DNA of 64,000 bases from an uncultured Alloprevotella sp. GTDB lineage: Bacteria > Bacteroidota > Bacteroidia > Bacteroidales > Bacteroidaceae. A program made the translations under genes and the position numbers. The stretch is taken from assembly GCA_944322095.1 (NCBI GenBank), contig CALUNU010000003.1, positions 1 to 64,000 of the forward strand, read 5' to 3'. A model generated the notes under the pieces. It was given only the letters and a program-made list of their open reading frames with translations, was not told the origin of the DNA and made no database searches. Numbering within the stretch: the first letter of the stretch is position 1; each line of letters starts with the position of its first letter. Positions 1 through 10,619 of the stretch are shown piece after piece.

Positions 1-103
1 AAATCGTAACCTATTACTATCATGAGCAATTAACCTACGCTCATTTCCAATAAATTACACTCTTTTCGTAACTTAATGATACAAATATACTAATTCCTGC
101 CCT
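1..103. other. Left-edge intergenic stretch
   Basis: AT-rich spacer downstream of the MATE gene. The reverse complement of 82-89 reads TATATTTG, which fits the Bacteroidota -7 box, so a gene lying left of the window could be transcribed leftward from here. I see no convincing -33 TTTG, so this is only a possibility. No coding region is visible. Confidence 0.35.
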
Positions 104-1414
104 TTACCTGCCTATGCGCCTCATAATCTTTGGCAGAAAGAGCGCCTGGACGGCTCCGCGCATGAAGAGATAGAGCAGGAAAGCCGTCCACAGGGCGTGG
201 TTGCCCCAGGCATCCCGCAGGGCGGCGAAGGCGGCAAAGAAGCAGACGGCCGCAGCCCCCATCCCGACGAGCATCTCGCGCGTGGACGTTGTGCCGATAA
301 AGAGCCCGTCGAGCAGGAAGGCCCCGAAGCTCAGCAGGGGCAGCGCCACCACGTAGGGCAGATAGCGCCCGGCCTCGCCAACCACCGAGGCGTCGTCGGT
401 GAGCAGACCGACGAGCAGGCCGCCCCCGCAGGCGTAGAGCACGGTGAAGGCCAGCGCCAGCGCACTGCACCAGCCCAGCAGCCGTCCGGCCATGAGGCGG
501 AAATTGCGGCGGTCGCCAGCCCCGGCGTATCGGCCGCCCAACGCCTCGCCGGCGTAGGCAAAGCCGTCCATAACGTAAGAAAAGATGACGAAAAACTGCA
601 TGAGCAGTGCGTTGGCGGCCAGCACGAGGTCGCCGCCGGCGGCTCCCGCCGAGGTGAAGCCGGTGGTGACGGCCACCAGGCAGAGCGTGCGCAGAAAGAT
701 GTCGCGGTTCACGGCGAAAAAGCGGCCGAGCGCGCCGCGTTCGGCCACGTCGCGCCAGCCGATGCGGGGCGTCGAGGGGCGGTAGCGGCGCCGCCACCAC
801 AGCGCGGCCATGGCCAGACCTGCATATTGGGCTATGAGCGTGCCGGCGGCCACGCCTTCCACCTTCCACCCCGCTCCGAAGACGAAGGCCACGCTGGCCG
901 CGATGTTGACGACGTTTTGCGCCACGGCGATGTACATGGGGATGCGTGCGTTCTGCATGCCGAGAAACCAGCCCGTGAAGCTGTAAAGCCCCAGTACGGC
1001 CGGGGCGCCCCAAACGAGTACGTCGTAGTAGGTGCGGGCCGTGCGCTTCACCTCGTCCGTGGCGTCGAGCAGGCGGAAGGCCAGGTCGCCCAGCGGCCTT
1101 TGCAGCACGACGAACAGCAGTCCGCAGCTCAGCGCCACGCCCAGCGCGCGCAGCAGCACGCGGGCGCATTCGTCGGTGCGGCCGGCGCCGTAGGCTTGCG
1201 AGGTGAGGCCGCCCGTGCCCATGCGCAGGAAGCCGAAGAGCCAGTAGACCATGTTGAAAATCATGCCTCCCACGGCGATGGCACCGATGTAGGCCGGCGC
1301 CCCCATGTGGCCCGCGATGGCCGTGTCGGTCAGCCCGAGCAGCGGCACCGTAATGTTGGAAACGATGCTCGGCAGGGCGATGTGCAGTATTTTTCTGTCT
1401 ATGCCTCTACTCAT
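104..1414 (-). CDS. MATE family efflux transporter (DinF-like)
   Basis: Predicted inner-membrane cation-coupled multidrug exporter of the MATE superfamily, 436 aa, near the usual family length. The N-terminus (MSRGIDRKILHIALPSIVSN) and the following LLGLTDTAIAGHMG match the start of DinF-type MATE proteins. Hydrophobic segments run through the whole length, consistent with about twelve membrane helices in two bundles. The ATG at 1414 overlaps the end of the biotin ligase gene by 8 nt, so the two are probably cotranscribed and translationally coupled. The substrate cannot be told from sequence. No frame damage is seen. Confidence 0.93.
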   Translation of the reverse strand: MSRGIDRKILHIALPSIVSNITVPLLGLTDTAIAGHMGAPAYIGAIAVGGMIFNMVYWLFGFLRMGTGGLTSQAYGAGRTDECARVLLRALGVALSCGLLFVVLQRPLGDLAFRLLDATDEVKRTARTYYDVLVWGAPAVLGLYSFTGWFLGMQNARIPMYIAVAQNVVNIAASVAFVFGAGWKVEGVAAGTLIAQYAGLAMAALWWRRRYRPSTPRIGWRDVAERGALGRFFAVNRDIFLRTLCLVAVTTGFTSAGAAGGDLVLAANALLMQFFVIFSYVMDGFAYAGEALGGRYAGAGDRRNFRLMAGRLLGWCSALALAFTVLYACGGGLLVGLLTDDASVVGEAGRYLPYVVALPLLSFGAFLLDGLFIGTTSTREMLVGMGAAAVCFFAAFAALRDAWGNHALWTAFLLYLFMRGAVQALFLPKIMRRIGR

Positions 1415-2183
1415 GGCCCTCCTCCTCGGTTTCGAACCTCACTTCCTTGAACGCATACGTGCGGAGGCGCCCCGTTTCGTCGCGCAGAACGAGGCGGCCG
1501 TTGGGGCAGACGGCATGGATGCAGGCGCTGAAACGGCCGTTGGCATCGCTGAACGGGTGCAGCCCCTCGCGGCGGTAGAGGCGGGCGGCGTATCGCTCGT
1601 CCACGGTGGCGGCCCCGCCGTCGCGCAGCAGGCTGTAATAGGCGCAGAAGCGGTGGAGAATGGCTGAAAGGAGCGGGCCGCGCTCCGTGTCGCGGCCGAG
1701 CAGCTGCCACATCGACACGGGGTTGGGCGCGTCGCCCTCGAAGCGCCGCTGGTTCACGTTGAGCCCCACGCCCGCGCGCGTGTTATATATATGTGTGCCG
1801 CGCAGGTCGTGCTCGAGCAGCATGCCGCAGATTTTCCTGTTGCCCGCGTAGATGTCGTTGGGCCACTTTACGCTCACCTCCACGGGCAGCCCGTCGAGGC
1901 TCTCGGCCACGGCCAGCGCCAGGGCCTCCGACAGGCGAAACTGCCCGCCCGCGCTCACGAACGTGGGGTGGAAGACAAAGCTGAACAGCAGGTTGCGGCC
2001 CGCGGCGGCCTCCCACACGGTGCCGCGCTGGCCGTGGCCGGCGGTTTGAAAGTCGGTGGTTGCGAGCACGAAGGCCTCGCTGCGTGCCGACAGGTCGGGG
2101 CGCAGCAGGCAGAGCATGGTGGAGTCGGTTTCGGGCAGGTGCAGATGGTAAAATCCGCGGGGCAGGTCAAGCGAGTCGGTCAT
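1407..2183 (-). CDS. birA: Biotin--[acetyl-CoA-carboxylase] ligase
   Basis: Attaches biotin to the carrier domain of biotin-dependent carboxylases. About 258 aa, containing only the catalytic and C-terminal domains; the N-terminal DNA-binding domain of E. coli BirA is missing, so a repressor role is unlikely. Diagnostic segments are ETDSTM near the N-terminus, GHGQRGTVWEA (biotin/AMP loop) and KWPNDIYAGNRKICGMLLE (catalytic lysine region). I take the ATG at 2183; an in-frame ATG at 2189 and a GTG at 2192 are alternatives. The start overlaps the YjbR-like gene and the end overlaps the MATE gene, so the three probably form one operon. Confidence 0.93.
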   Translation of the reverse strand: MTDSLDLPRGFYHLHLPETDSTMLCLLRPDLSARSEAFVLATTDFQTAGHGQRGTVWEAAAGRNLLFSFVFHPTFVSAGGQFRLSEALALAVAESLDGLPVEVSVKWPNDIYAGNRKICGMLLEHDLRGTHIYNTRAGVGLNVNQRRFEGDAPNPVSMWQLLGRDTERGPLLSAILHRFCAYYSLLRDGGAATVDERYAARLYRREGLHPFSDANGRFSACIHAVCPNGRLVLRDETGRLRTYAFKEVRFETEEEGHE

Positions 2184-2523
2184 AGGCATCACGTAGCGTT
2201 CGGGGAAGTTTTTTCAGCACCTCGTCCAGCGAGTGGTCTACGAGGTGCAGGATGAGCGCGTCGTCCACGTCGCGCTCGAAGAACACCTGGTTCCAATATT
2301 TCTTGTTGAAATGCCAGGCCGGCTCCACGCCTTCGTAGCGTTCGCGGAGCGCGGCGGCATACTCGGCGTCGCATTTCAGAATGACGCGGTCGGGCTTGTC
2401 GAGCAGGAGCACGGCAAACATCTTGCCCTGCACGCGAAACACGAGCGTCGTGTCGTCGAAGGGGAAGGCTTCGTCGGCTCCTTTCTTGGCGAGGCAGTAG
2501 TCTCTGATTTTTTCTATGTCCAT
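2167..2523 (-). CDS. MmcQ/YjbR family DNA-binding-like protein
   Basis: 118-aa cytosolic protein of the MmcQ/YjbR (double-wing) family. It opens with MDIEKIRDYCLAKKGADEAF and has the family signatures PFDDTTLVFRVQGKMFA and, near the end, WNQVFFERDVDDALILHLVDHS. The fold resembles CyaY-like DNA-binding proteins, but the cellular role is unknown. The 3' end overlaps the biotin ligase start, suggesting cotranscription. Confidence 0.9.
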   Translation of the reverse strand: MDIEKIRDYCLAKKGADEAFPFDDTTLVFRVQGKMFAVLLLDKPDRVILKCDAEYAAALRERYEGVEPAWHFNKKYWNQVFFERDVDDALILHLVDHSLDEVLKKLPRTLRDAYDRLA

Positions 2524-2529
2524 TTTCTT

Positions 2530-2925
2530 TCAGTGAGGGCCGGGGTGTGAGCGGCTGCGCCCGTCCCGGGCGGTAAAGGCGTTTTCCATGTGGCGGATGG
2601 CGAAGGGCGGCGCCGTGCCCACCACCTCGATTACGTCGAAGCGGAAGGGGGCGAGGTCGAGCCTGTGGTGTGCCAGATAGGCCGCCCCGGCGTCGAGCAG
2701 GTGCTGGCGCTTGGTGCGCGTCACGCTCTCGCGGGGCGCCACGAGCCCCTCGTGGCTGCGCGTTTTCACCTCGACGAAAACGATTTCGCCCAGCCATTCG
2801 GCCACGATGTCGAGTTCCAAGTGTCCGCAGCGCCAGTTGCGGTGGCGCAGGCGGTAGCCTTTGTGTACCAGATAGCGGCAGGCAGCCTCTTCGCCCGCCT
2901 GTCCGAGCAGATTGTGTTGGGCCAT
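2530..2925 (-). CDS. YraN/UPF0102 family endonuclease-like protein
   Basis: 131-aa protein of the UPF0102 family, a PD-(D/E)XK nuclease-fold family of unsettled function. It starts MAQHNLLGQAGEEAACRYL. The nuclease-like core is visible as HLELDIVAEW followed by IVFVEVKTR, giving the D...E-x-K arrangement. The open frame extends far upstream, but the ATG at 2925 gives the typical family N-terminus and length. It lies 6 nt upstream of the YjbR-like gene in the same direction. Confidence 0.88.
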   Translation of the reverse strand: MAQHNLLGQAGEEAACRYLVHKGYRLRHRNWRCGHLELDIVAEWLGEIVFVEVKTRSHEGLVAPRESVTRTKRQHLLDAGAAYLAHHRLDLAPFRFDVIEVVGTAPPFAIRHMENAFTARDGRSRSHPGPH

Positions 2926-2985
2926 GATGATGGCAGGTCGGAAGTTTCTTCTTAAATTTGTCCGTATTTCATAACAGTGAGCCCC

Positions 2986-3417
2986 ATGACAGATGCCGAC
3001 TACATGAAAAAAGCCTTGGAACAGGCGCAGATAGCTTTCGAGCGCGACGAGGTGCCAGTGGGCGCCGTGGTGGTGTGTCGCGACCGCATCATTGCGCGTG
3101 CCCACAACCTGACGGAGACGCTGACCGACGTGACGGCCCATGCCGAAATGCAGGCCGTGACGGCCGCCGCCGGGGCCCTTGGCGGCAAATACCTGGACGT
3201 TTGCACGCTCTACGTCACGGTGGAGCCTTGCGTCATGTGCGCGGGCGCTTTGGGCTGGGCGCAGCTCGGCCGGCTGGTCTATGGCGCGCCCGACCCCAAG
3301 CGCGGTTACAGCCGCCTGGCCCCCGGGGCGCTCCATCCGCGCACCGAAGTGGTGGCGGGCGTGCTCGAAGAAGAGTGTGGCGCCCTGATGCGCCGTTTCT
3401 TCAAGCAGAAGCGCTGA
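2986..3417 (+). CDS. tadA: tRNA-specific adenosine deaminase
   Basis: Deaminates the wobble adenosine of tRNA-Arg(ACG) to inosine. 143 aa from the ATG at 2986; an in-frame GTG at 2977 would add three residues. The zinc/catalytic motifs are complete: H52-A-E54 in HAEMQAV supplies a zinc ligand and the proton-shuttle glutamate, and P81-C82-V-M-C85 supplies the two cysteines. It is transcribed divergently from the YraN-type gene. TAAATTTG at 2953-2960 fits a -7 box, though no good -33 box precedes it. Confidence 0.94.
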   Translation: MTDADYMKKALEQAQIAFERDEVPVGAVVVCRDRIIARAHNLTETLTDVTAHAEMQAVTAAAGALGGKYLDVCTLYVTVEPCVMCAGALGWAQLGRLVYGAPDPKRGYSRLAPGALHPRTEVVAGVLEEECGALMRRFFKQKR

Positions 3418-3447
3418 CGGGCAGGCCCTGCCGCAGCTTTCTTTCTC

Positions 3448-5580
<2,133 letters not shown>

Positions 5581-5678
5581 GGCGTTTTTCGTTGTATTCC
5601 GTTCAAGCAGTTCCGGGCAGCGCCCCGCAGCACAAGCATGCGGGCACCCCGTAGCGGGCGAAGAAAGCAAAGGGAGCG

Positions 5679-5731
5679 TTGTCCATTTTCAATTGTCCAT
5701 TGTCAATTTTCAATTGTCCATTGTTCATTGT
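5679..5731. repeat. Short direct repeats in the tex leader
   Basis: TTTTCAATTGTCCATTGT occurs exactly at 5686-5703 and again at 5707-5724, a 21-bp period, with partial copies on both sides. The tract lies between the likely tex promoter and the tex start codon, so it would be in the tex 5' UTR. Confidence 0.75.
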
Positions 5732-5745
5732 TTTCGTCCGCAGGA

Positions 5746-5753
5746 CAAAGTTA
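5746..5753 (-). promoter_or_regulatory. -7 box of the likely tex promoter
   Basis: The minus strand reads TAACTTTG, a match to TAnnTTTG. A TTGC lies about 19 nt upstream, a weak -33 box. Use of this promoter gives an approximately 160-nt leader containing the repeats. Confidence 0.55.
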
Positions 5754-5879
5754 CTCATTTCCTTTTTCCCCGCAATTTTTCCGGCAGGAAAGCTGCCGTG
5801 GAGCGGGGCACGGGCGGCAGGATGCGTAAAAAAGACGAAAGCATCCGAAACCGATGTTCCGAATGCTTTCGCCTTGTCG

Positions 5880-5953
5880 TAGCGCGACCCAGGATTGAAC
5901 TGGGGACCTCATGATTATGAATCATGCGCTCTAACCAGCTGAGCTATCGCGCC
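5880..5953 (-). tRNA. tRNA with CAU anticodon (probably elongator tRNA-Met)
   Basis: The minus strand folds as a cloverleaf: acceptor GGCGCGA pairs with TCGCGCT, the anticodon stem CATGA/TCATG encloses loop TTCATAA with anticodon CAT, and the T arm includes GTTCAATCC. CCA is not encoded. A CAU anticodon can also belong to tRNA-Ile with modified C34; sequence alone does not fully separate the two, but elongator Met is favoured. Confidence 0.9.
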
Positions 5954-5983
5954 ATGCGTGGAGCTTTACCCCGATTGCGAGTG

Positions 5984-6014
5984 CAAAAGTAGGGCATTAT
6001 TTTTAAATGGCCAA
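5984..6014 (-). promoter_or_regulatory. Promoter of the CAU tRNA
   Basis: The minus strand has TACTTTTG at 5984-5991 as a -7 box about 30 nt upstream of the tRNA, with TTGG 19 nt further upstream as a degenerate -33 box. Confidence 0.55.
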
Positions 6015-6639
6015 GAGAAACGCCGATTTTTTCTTCATTTTTCTGTCACAACCTCCCGAAGCTGCTCCTCGTCGCGGCCAGTGGCCAGCGCGGCATGCCC
6101 CGGCGCGGGCGCAAACTGAGGGTAAGGGGCGGAGGTAGCGGAGGGGCCTTTGCTGCCTTGAAACGGGGTTGCACAGCGTTGCCGGCTCTGTTTTTTAACA
6201 CGGAGAGCGCGATTTTTTCGACCGAACGATCCGTCGGGCGCAAATGAGTGAAAATGGGGAACGTTTGATAATGAGATGGTTAGATGAAATGGAAAAGCGA
6301 AGGGAAGCCCCGAAAGCACGTTTTCGCCACTATATGGCAAAAATCGGTCCCAAATTTCACCCAGAAAGTGCCCATGGATCGGAATTTCCATGGGATGGAT
6401 CTGAAATTCCATGGGATGGATCGCGCGAAAACATCCCATGGATGCGCCGGGACATCCCTTCGCGGGGTCCTTGCAACGCCTAAAACGCGGACGGCCACGC
6501 TGTCCGCTTTAACGGTTTGCCAAATAGCGCACAGCGCTTCGGGCGAGGTGGCCGGCGCCTGCGTCGCGCTCTTTTTTGCCTCTGTTGTCGCTGGGGGGTG
6601 TTCTGTGCTTTGGAGTCCCCGAAGGTAGGTTGCGGCTCG
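6015..6639. other. Gene-free spacer upstream of the LptF/G operon
   Basis: No convincing coding sequence lies here. Open frames are short, off-pattern, and partly made of repeat sequence (for example the frame at 6244-6483 reads through the CCATGGGATGG repeats). The left part is low-complexity GC-rich sequence, the middle holds the repeat block listed separately, and the right part runs into the promoter palindrome. Confidence 0.7.
6337..6470. repeat. CATGGGATG-type intergenic repeat block, copy 1
   Basis: A module starting GGCAAAAATCGGTCCCAAAT at 6336-6355 is followed by CCATGGATCGG, two tandem units of TTCCATGGGATGGATC about 22 bp apart, then the inverted form CATCCCATGGATG and a final CATCCC. 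The leading module is clearly related to 40600-40645, where it again precedes CATCCCATGG repeats. Confidence 0.7.
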
Positions 6640-6677
6640 GGAATGCAAAGGAAAAGCGAGCTTTTCCTTTGCATTCC
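6640..6677. repeat. Perfect palindrome overlapping the lptF promoter
   Basis: Arms GGAATGCAAAGGAAAAGC (6640-6657) and its exact reverse complement (6660-6677) are separated by GA. The right arm contains the TTTG used as the -33 box. The layout recurs upstream of dnaN. Confidence 0.9.
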
Positions 6678-6698
6678 ACTCGCCTTGCGCTATCTTTG
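6668..6698 (+). promoter_or_regulatory. Promoter of the lptF-ribBA operon
   Basis: TTTG at 6668-6671, a 19-nt spacer, then TATCTTTG at 6691-6698: an exact match to the Bacteroidota housekeeping promoter pattern, 25 nt before the start codon. Confidence 0.85.
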
Positions 6699-6723
6699 CA
6701 CTTTGGAACCGATACCTCCGGGC

Positions 6724-8643
6724 ATGTTTGGGATAAAAAAGCTGGATATCTTCATATTGAAGAATTTTCTTCTCATCTTCGTGGGAGCCTTCTTCATCTG
6801 TCTGTTCGTCTTCATGATGCAGTTTACGTGGCGCTACGTGGACGAACTGATAGGTAAGGGACTTTCGTTGGAAATCCTGGTGCAGTTCTTCTGGTATATG
6901 GGTATCACGCTGGTGCCCACGTCGCTCCCGCTCGCGGTGTTGCTGGCTTCGCTCATCGCTTTCGGCAACATGGGCGAACGGCTCGAACTGCTGGCCATGA
7001 AGGCCGCCGGCGTGCCGCTGGTGCGCATCATGCAGCCCATCCTGTGCGTGGTGGTGCTGCTCACGGCCGTTTCGTTCGTTTTCCAAAATACGGCTTCGCC
7101 CAAGGCCCAGAAGAGCCTGCGCACGCTGCTCATCAGCATGAAGCAAACCTCGCCGGCCGTGGAAATCCCCGAGGGCGTTTTCTACGGAGGCGTGCCCAAC
7201 GTCAACCTGTTTGTGGAGCGCAAAAATGCCGAAACGGGCATGCTCTACCAACTCATTATATATAAGACCGACCAGGGCTTCGACCGCGCGCAGATTGTCC
7301 TGGCCGACTCGGGACGCATGGAGGTGACGGCCGACAAACTCCACCTGAAGCTCGACCTGTGGAACGGAGAGCAGTTTGAGAACCTGCAATCGCAAGGCTT
7401 CTCGGGGCTGAGCGGTACGAGCGTGCCCTACGACCGCGAAACGTTCGGCTACAAACAGCTGCTTATCGACTTCGACAGCAATTTCAACATGATGGACGAG
7501 GACATGCTCCGCAACCTGGCCACGGCCAAAAACATGCAGGAGATTGAGCACGACGTCGACTCGATGGAGCAGCGCCTGGACAGCGTGGGGCAGGGCTATT
7601 ATGCCGAAGCACGCCGCACGGTTTACCGCATGCCGCCCCTGGCCAAGGCCGATTCGGCGAAAATGCTGGCCGCCGTGGCGAGGCCCGCGCTCTCGTTCGA
7701 CAGCCTGACGGCCGCGCTCTCGCCCGACCGGCGCCTGTCGGCCTTGCAGATGGCCGCCGCCGGGGCACGCTCGATGCGCAGCGAGCTGGAATGGAAGGGC
7801 CTCGTGATGCGCGACGGCGACAACACCATACGGCGCCACGAAGTGGAGTGGCACCAGAAGATAACGCTCTCGCTCTCGTGCCTCTTCTTCTTCTTTGTGG
7901 GTGCCCCGCTCGGCGCCATCATACGCAAAGGGGGCCTGGGCATGCCCACGGTCATCTCGGTGCTGATATTCATCTTCTACTACATCATCAATACGTCGGG
8001 CATGAAGATGGCCCGCGACGGCTCGTGGGAAATGTGGTACGGCATGTGGATTAGTTCGTTCGTGCTCGTGCCTTTCGGCGTGTTCCTCACGTACAAGTCG
8101 AACAAAGACAGCGTTGTCTTCAACATCGAGGCCTACACACTGGTGGTGCGCCGCTTCCTGGGCCTGCGCTCGCGCCGACACATCACGCGCAAGGACGTCA
8201 TCATCGACGATCCCGACTACGACCGCGTGGCTACGGAGCTGACGAACCTGCGCAACGACTGCGAGACCTACAACGCCAAGACACGCCTGCGCCTGGCGCC
8301 AGGCTATTTCCGCCTCTTTTTCCGCTACGCCCCCGACCACGACATAGAGGAGCTGAACGAACGCCTCGAAGCGCTCGTCGAGGAGCTCTCGAACAGCCGC
8401 AACCTGCGCGTGTTGCAGGAGCTGAACAACCTGCCCGTCATCTACGTGCACGCCCACACAACGCCCTTGCCGGGCCGCCGCCTCAACATGGCCGCGGGCA
8501 TCGTCTTCCCGCTGGGCCTCCTGCTGTGGTTCCGCATCTGGCGCTTCCGCCTGCGCCTCTACGGCGACCTGCGGCAGATCGTGAAGAGCTGCGACGCGCT
8601 CCTGACGTTTATCCAACCATTGCAAAACAAAAATCAAGCATAA
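6724..8643 (+). CDS. LptF/LptG (YjgP/YjgQ) family permease
   Basis: Predicted inner-membrane permease subunit of the LptBFGC complex that extracts lipopolysaccharide and delivers it to the periplasmic bridge. 639 aa from the ATG at 6724, right after a strong promoter. The N-terminus ([19 protein letters not shown]) and the first four helices are typical; a periplasmic region follows at about 120-360, then helices around 380-460 ([20 protein letters not shown]). It is far longer than E. coli LptF/G (about 360 aa) because of a charged C-terminal extension of about 170 residues that ends in another hydrophobic pair. It heads an operon; ribBA follows after 4 nt. Confidence 0.9.
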   Translation: MFGIKKLDIFILKNFLLIFVGAFFICLFVFMMQFTWRYVDELIGKGLSLEILVQFFWYMGITLVPTSLPLAVLLASLIAFGNMGERLELLAMKAAGVPLVRIMQPILCVVVLLTAVSFVFQNTASPKAQKSLRTLLISMKQTSPAVEIPEGVFYGGVPNVNLFVERKNAETGMLYQLIIYKTDQGFDRAQIVLADSGRMEVTADKLHLKLDLWNGEQFENLQSQGFSGLSGTSVPYDRETFGYKQLLIDFDSNFNMMDEDMLRNLATAKNMQEIEHDVDSMEQRLDSVGQGYYAEARRTVYRMPPLAKADSAKMLAAVARPALSFDSLTAALSPDRRLSALQMAAAGARSMRSELEWKGLVMRDGDNTIRRHEVEWHQKITLSLSCLFFFFVGAPLGAIIRKGGLGMPTVISVLIFIFYYIINTSGMKMARDGSWEMWYGMWISSFVLVPFGVFLTYKSNKDSVVFNIEAYTLVVRRFLGLRSRRHITRKDVIIDDPDYDRVATELTNLRNDCETYNAKTRLRLAPGYFRLFFRYAPDHDIEELNERLEALVEELSNSRNLRVLQELNNLPVIYVHAHTTPLPGRRLNMAAGIVFPLGLLLWFRIWRFRLRLYGDLRQIVKSCDALLTFIQPLQNKNQA

Positions 8644-8647
8644 CTCC

Positions 8648-9862
8648 ATGGAACCATTCACGCTGGCTACCGTTGAAGAGGCGGTGGCCGACTTCAAACA
8701 AGGGAAATTTGTCATCGTGGTCGACGACGAAGACCGCGAGAACGAGGGCGACCTCATCATGGCTGCCGAGCACGTGACGCCCGAGGCTGTCAACTACATG
8801 CTCCGCAACGGCCGCGGCGTGCTGTGTGCGCCCGTCACGATGGAGCGCTGCCGCGAACTGGCCCTCGACCACCAGGTGCAGGACAACACGAGCATGCTGG
8901 GCACGCCCTTCACCGTGACGGTCGACAAGCTCGAAGGCTGCACCACGGGCGTGAGCTGCCACGACCGCGCGGCCACCATCCGCGCGCTGGCCGACCCCGC
9001 AAGCCGCCCCGAAACGTTCGGACGGCCGGGACACATCAATCCGCTCTACGCCCAGGACCGCGGCGTCCTGGCCCGCGCCGGCCACACCGAAGCCGCCGTC
9101 GACCTGGCCCGTCTGGCCGGGCTCTACCCGGCAGCCTGCCTCATCGAGATACTCAACGAGGACGGCACGATGGCCCGCATGCCCCAGTTGCAGGAGTTCG
9201 CCCGCCGCGAGGGCCTGCACATCCTGACCATCAAGAACCTCATTGCCTATCGCCTGCGCTCCGAGAGCCTCGTCGAAATGGGCGAAGAGGTGGACATGCC
9301 GACCGAGTATGGCCATTTTCACCTGATACCCTTCCGCCAGAAAAGCGACGGCAAGGAGCACGTGGCCCTCATCAAGGGCAGCTGGAGCGAGGACGAGCCC
9401 GTGCTGGTGCGCGTGCATTCGTCGTGCGTCACGGGCGACATCTTCGGCAGCGAGCGCTGCGACTGCGGCGAACAGCTCCATCGCGCCATGCGGCAGATCG
9501 AGGCCGAAGGCAAGGGCGTGCTGCTCTACCTCAACCAAGAGGGACGGGGCATTGGCCTCATGGCCAAGATTGCAGCCTACAAGCTTCAGGAGCAGGGATA
9601 CGACACGGTGGACGCCAACATCCATCTGGGCTACGACCCCGACGAACGCGACTACGGCGTGGGCGCGCAGATCTTGAAATTGCTGGGCGTCAGAAAAATG
9701 CGCCTGCTCACCAACAACCCCGTCAAGCGCGTCGGCCTGGAAGCCTACGGCCTGGAAATCACCGAGAACGTGCCTATCGAAATCACGCCCAACCCATACA
9801 ACGAACACTACCTGCACACAAAGCAGGAGCGCATGGGACATACTTTGCACTTTAACAAATAA
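8648..9862 (+). CDS. ribBA: Bifunctional DHBP synthase / GTP cyclohydrolase II
   Basis: Catalyses the two entry reactions of riboflavin synthesis: ribulose 5-phosphate to dihydroxybutanone phosphate, and GTP to the diaminopyrimidine. 404 aa. The RibB half (about 1-200) shows [18 protein letters not shown] and the [12 protein letters not shown] region. The RibA half (about 205-404) shows [20 protein letters not shown] with the zinc cysteines and NQEGRGIGL. Both halves are complete. It lies 4 nt after the LptF/G gene and 14 nt before the next gene. Confidence 0.97.
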   Translation: MEPFTLATVEEAVADFKQGKFVIVVDDEDRENEGDLIMAAEHVTPEAVNYMLRNGRGVLCAPVTMERCRELALDHQVQDNTSMLGTPFTVTVDKLEGCTTGVSCHDRAATIRALADPASRPETFGRPGHINPLYAQDRGVLARAGHTEAAVDLARLAGLYPAACLIEILNEDGTMARMPQLQEFARREGLHILTIKNLIAYRLRSESLVEMGEEVDMPTEYGHFHLIPFRQKSDGKEHVALIKGSWSEDEPVLVRVHSSCVTGDIFGSERCDCGEQLHRAMRQIEAEGKGVLLYLNQEGRGIGLMAKIAAYKLQEQGYDTVDANIHLGYDPDERDYGVGAQILKLLGVRKMRLLTNNPVKRVGLEAYGLEITENVPIEITPNPYNEHYLHTKQERMGHTLHFNK

Positions 9863-9876
9863 AAAACAGAGAAATT

Positions 9877-10587
9877 ATGGAACAAGAAAGATTTTATGAC
9901 ACCTATGCCGCGCCTGCGCGGTCGTCGGCTTTTGCAGCCCTGATGAAAAACGTGTATCTGTGGATGACGTTGGGCTTGGCCATGACGGGTATGACGGCCT
10001 ATTGGCTGTCGGGCAACCTCGGCTTCATGCAGACCATTTTCCAAAGCTCGGGCCTCTTCTTCGGCCTGATCATTGCCGAGCTCGCTCTGGTGTGGATACT
10101 GAGCGCCAACATCATGCGCATGTCGTTCCCCGTGGCCGGCGTAATGTTTGCGGCCTATGCCATCCTGAACGGCGTCACTATGTCGTTTATCTTCCTGGCA
10201 TACACAGCCACATCAATTGCCACGACGTTTTTCGTGACGGCCGGCACGTTTGGGGCCATGACCATCGTGGGCTACACCGTGAAGAAAGACCTCTCGGCCG
10301 TGGGCCGTTTCCTCTTCATGGCTCTCATTGGCCTCATCATCGCAACGATTGTCAACATCTTTGTGGCCAGTTCGGTGCTGAGCTGGGCGCTGACCTACAT
10401 CGGCGTGCTTATCTTCGTGGGACTGACGGCCTACGATACGCAAAAAATCAAGCAGATGCTCATGATGTATGGCGACGACGTGCACGAAGGCACGATGAAA
10501 CTGGCCTTGATGGGGAGCCTGACGCTCTATCTCGACTTTATCAACCTCTTCCTTTACCTGTTGCGCATTTTCGGCGACAGAAGATAA
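9877..10587 (+). CDS. Bax inhibitor-1/YccA family membrane protein
   Basis: 236-aa integral membrane protein with about seven hydrophobic segments, typical of the BI-1/YccA/TMBIM family, whose members act as pH-sensitive calcium leaks or interact with membrane proteases. Family features include AFAALMKNVYLWMTLGLAMTG at the first helix and the C-terminal LTAYDTQKIKQM...LYLDFINLFLYLLRIFG. It is the third gene of the lptF operon. The substrate in bacteria is not settled. Confidence 0.93.
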   Translation: MEQERFYDTYAAPARSSAFAALMKNVYLWMTLGLAMTGMTAYWLSGNLGFMQTIFQSSGLFFGLIIAELALVWILSANIMRMSFPVAGVMFAAYAILNGVTMSFIFLAYTATSIATTFFVTAGTFGAMTIVGYTVKKDLSAVGRFLFMALIGLIIATIVNIFVASSVLSWALTYIGVLIFVGLTAYDTQKIKQMLMMYGDDVHEGTMKLALMGSLTLYLDFINLFLYLLRIFGDRR

Positions 10588-10619
10588 GCGAAGGAAGCGT
10601 CTAACATATTAAAACAAGA

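Noticed and set aside
197..1450. Long plus-strand open frame opposite the MATE gene (417 codons)
   Set aside because: It is the antisense shadow of a clear MATE gene in GC-rich DNA; the residue pattern is Gly/Ala/His/Arg-rich with no family features.
6244..6483. 79-codon plus-strand ORF upstream of lptF
   Set aside because: Its C-terminal half is a direct translation of the CCATGGGATGG repeats, and it has no supported start or family match.
6280..8793. 837-codon minus-strand frame across the LptF/G gene
   Set aside because: It runs across the promoter, a repeat block and an intact real gene; the translation is His/Arg/Val-rich and unlike any protein family.
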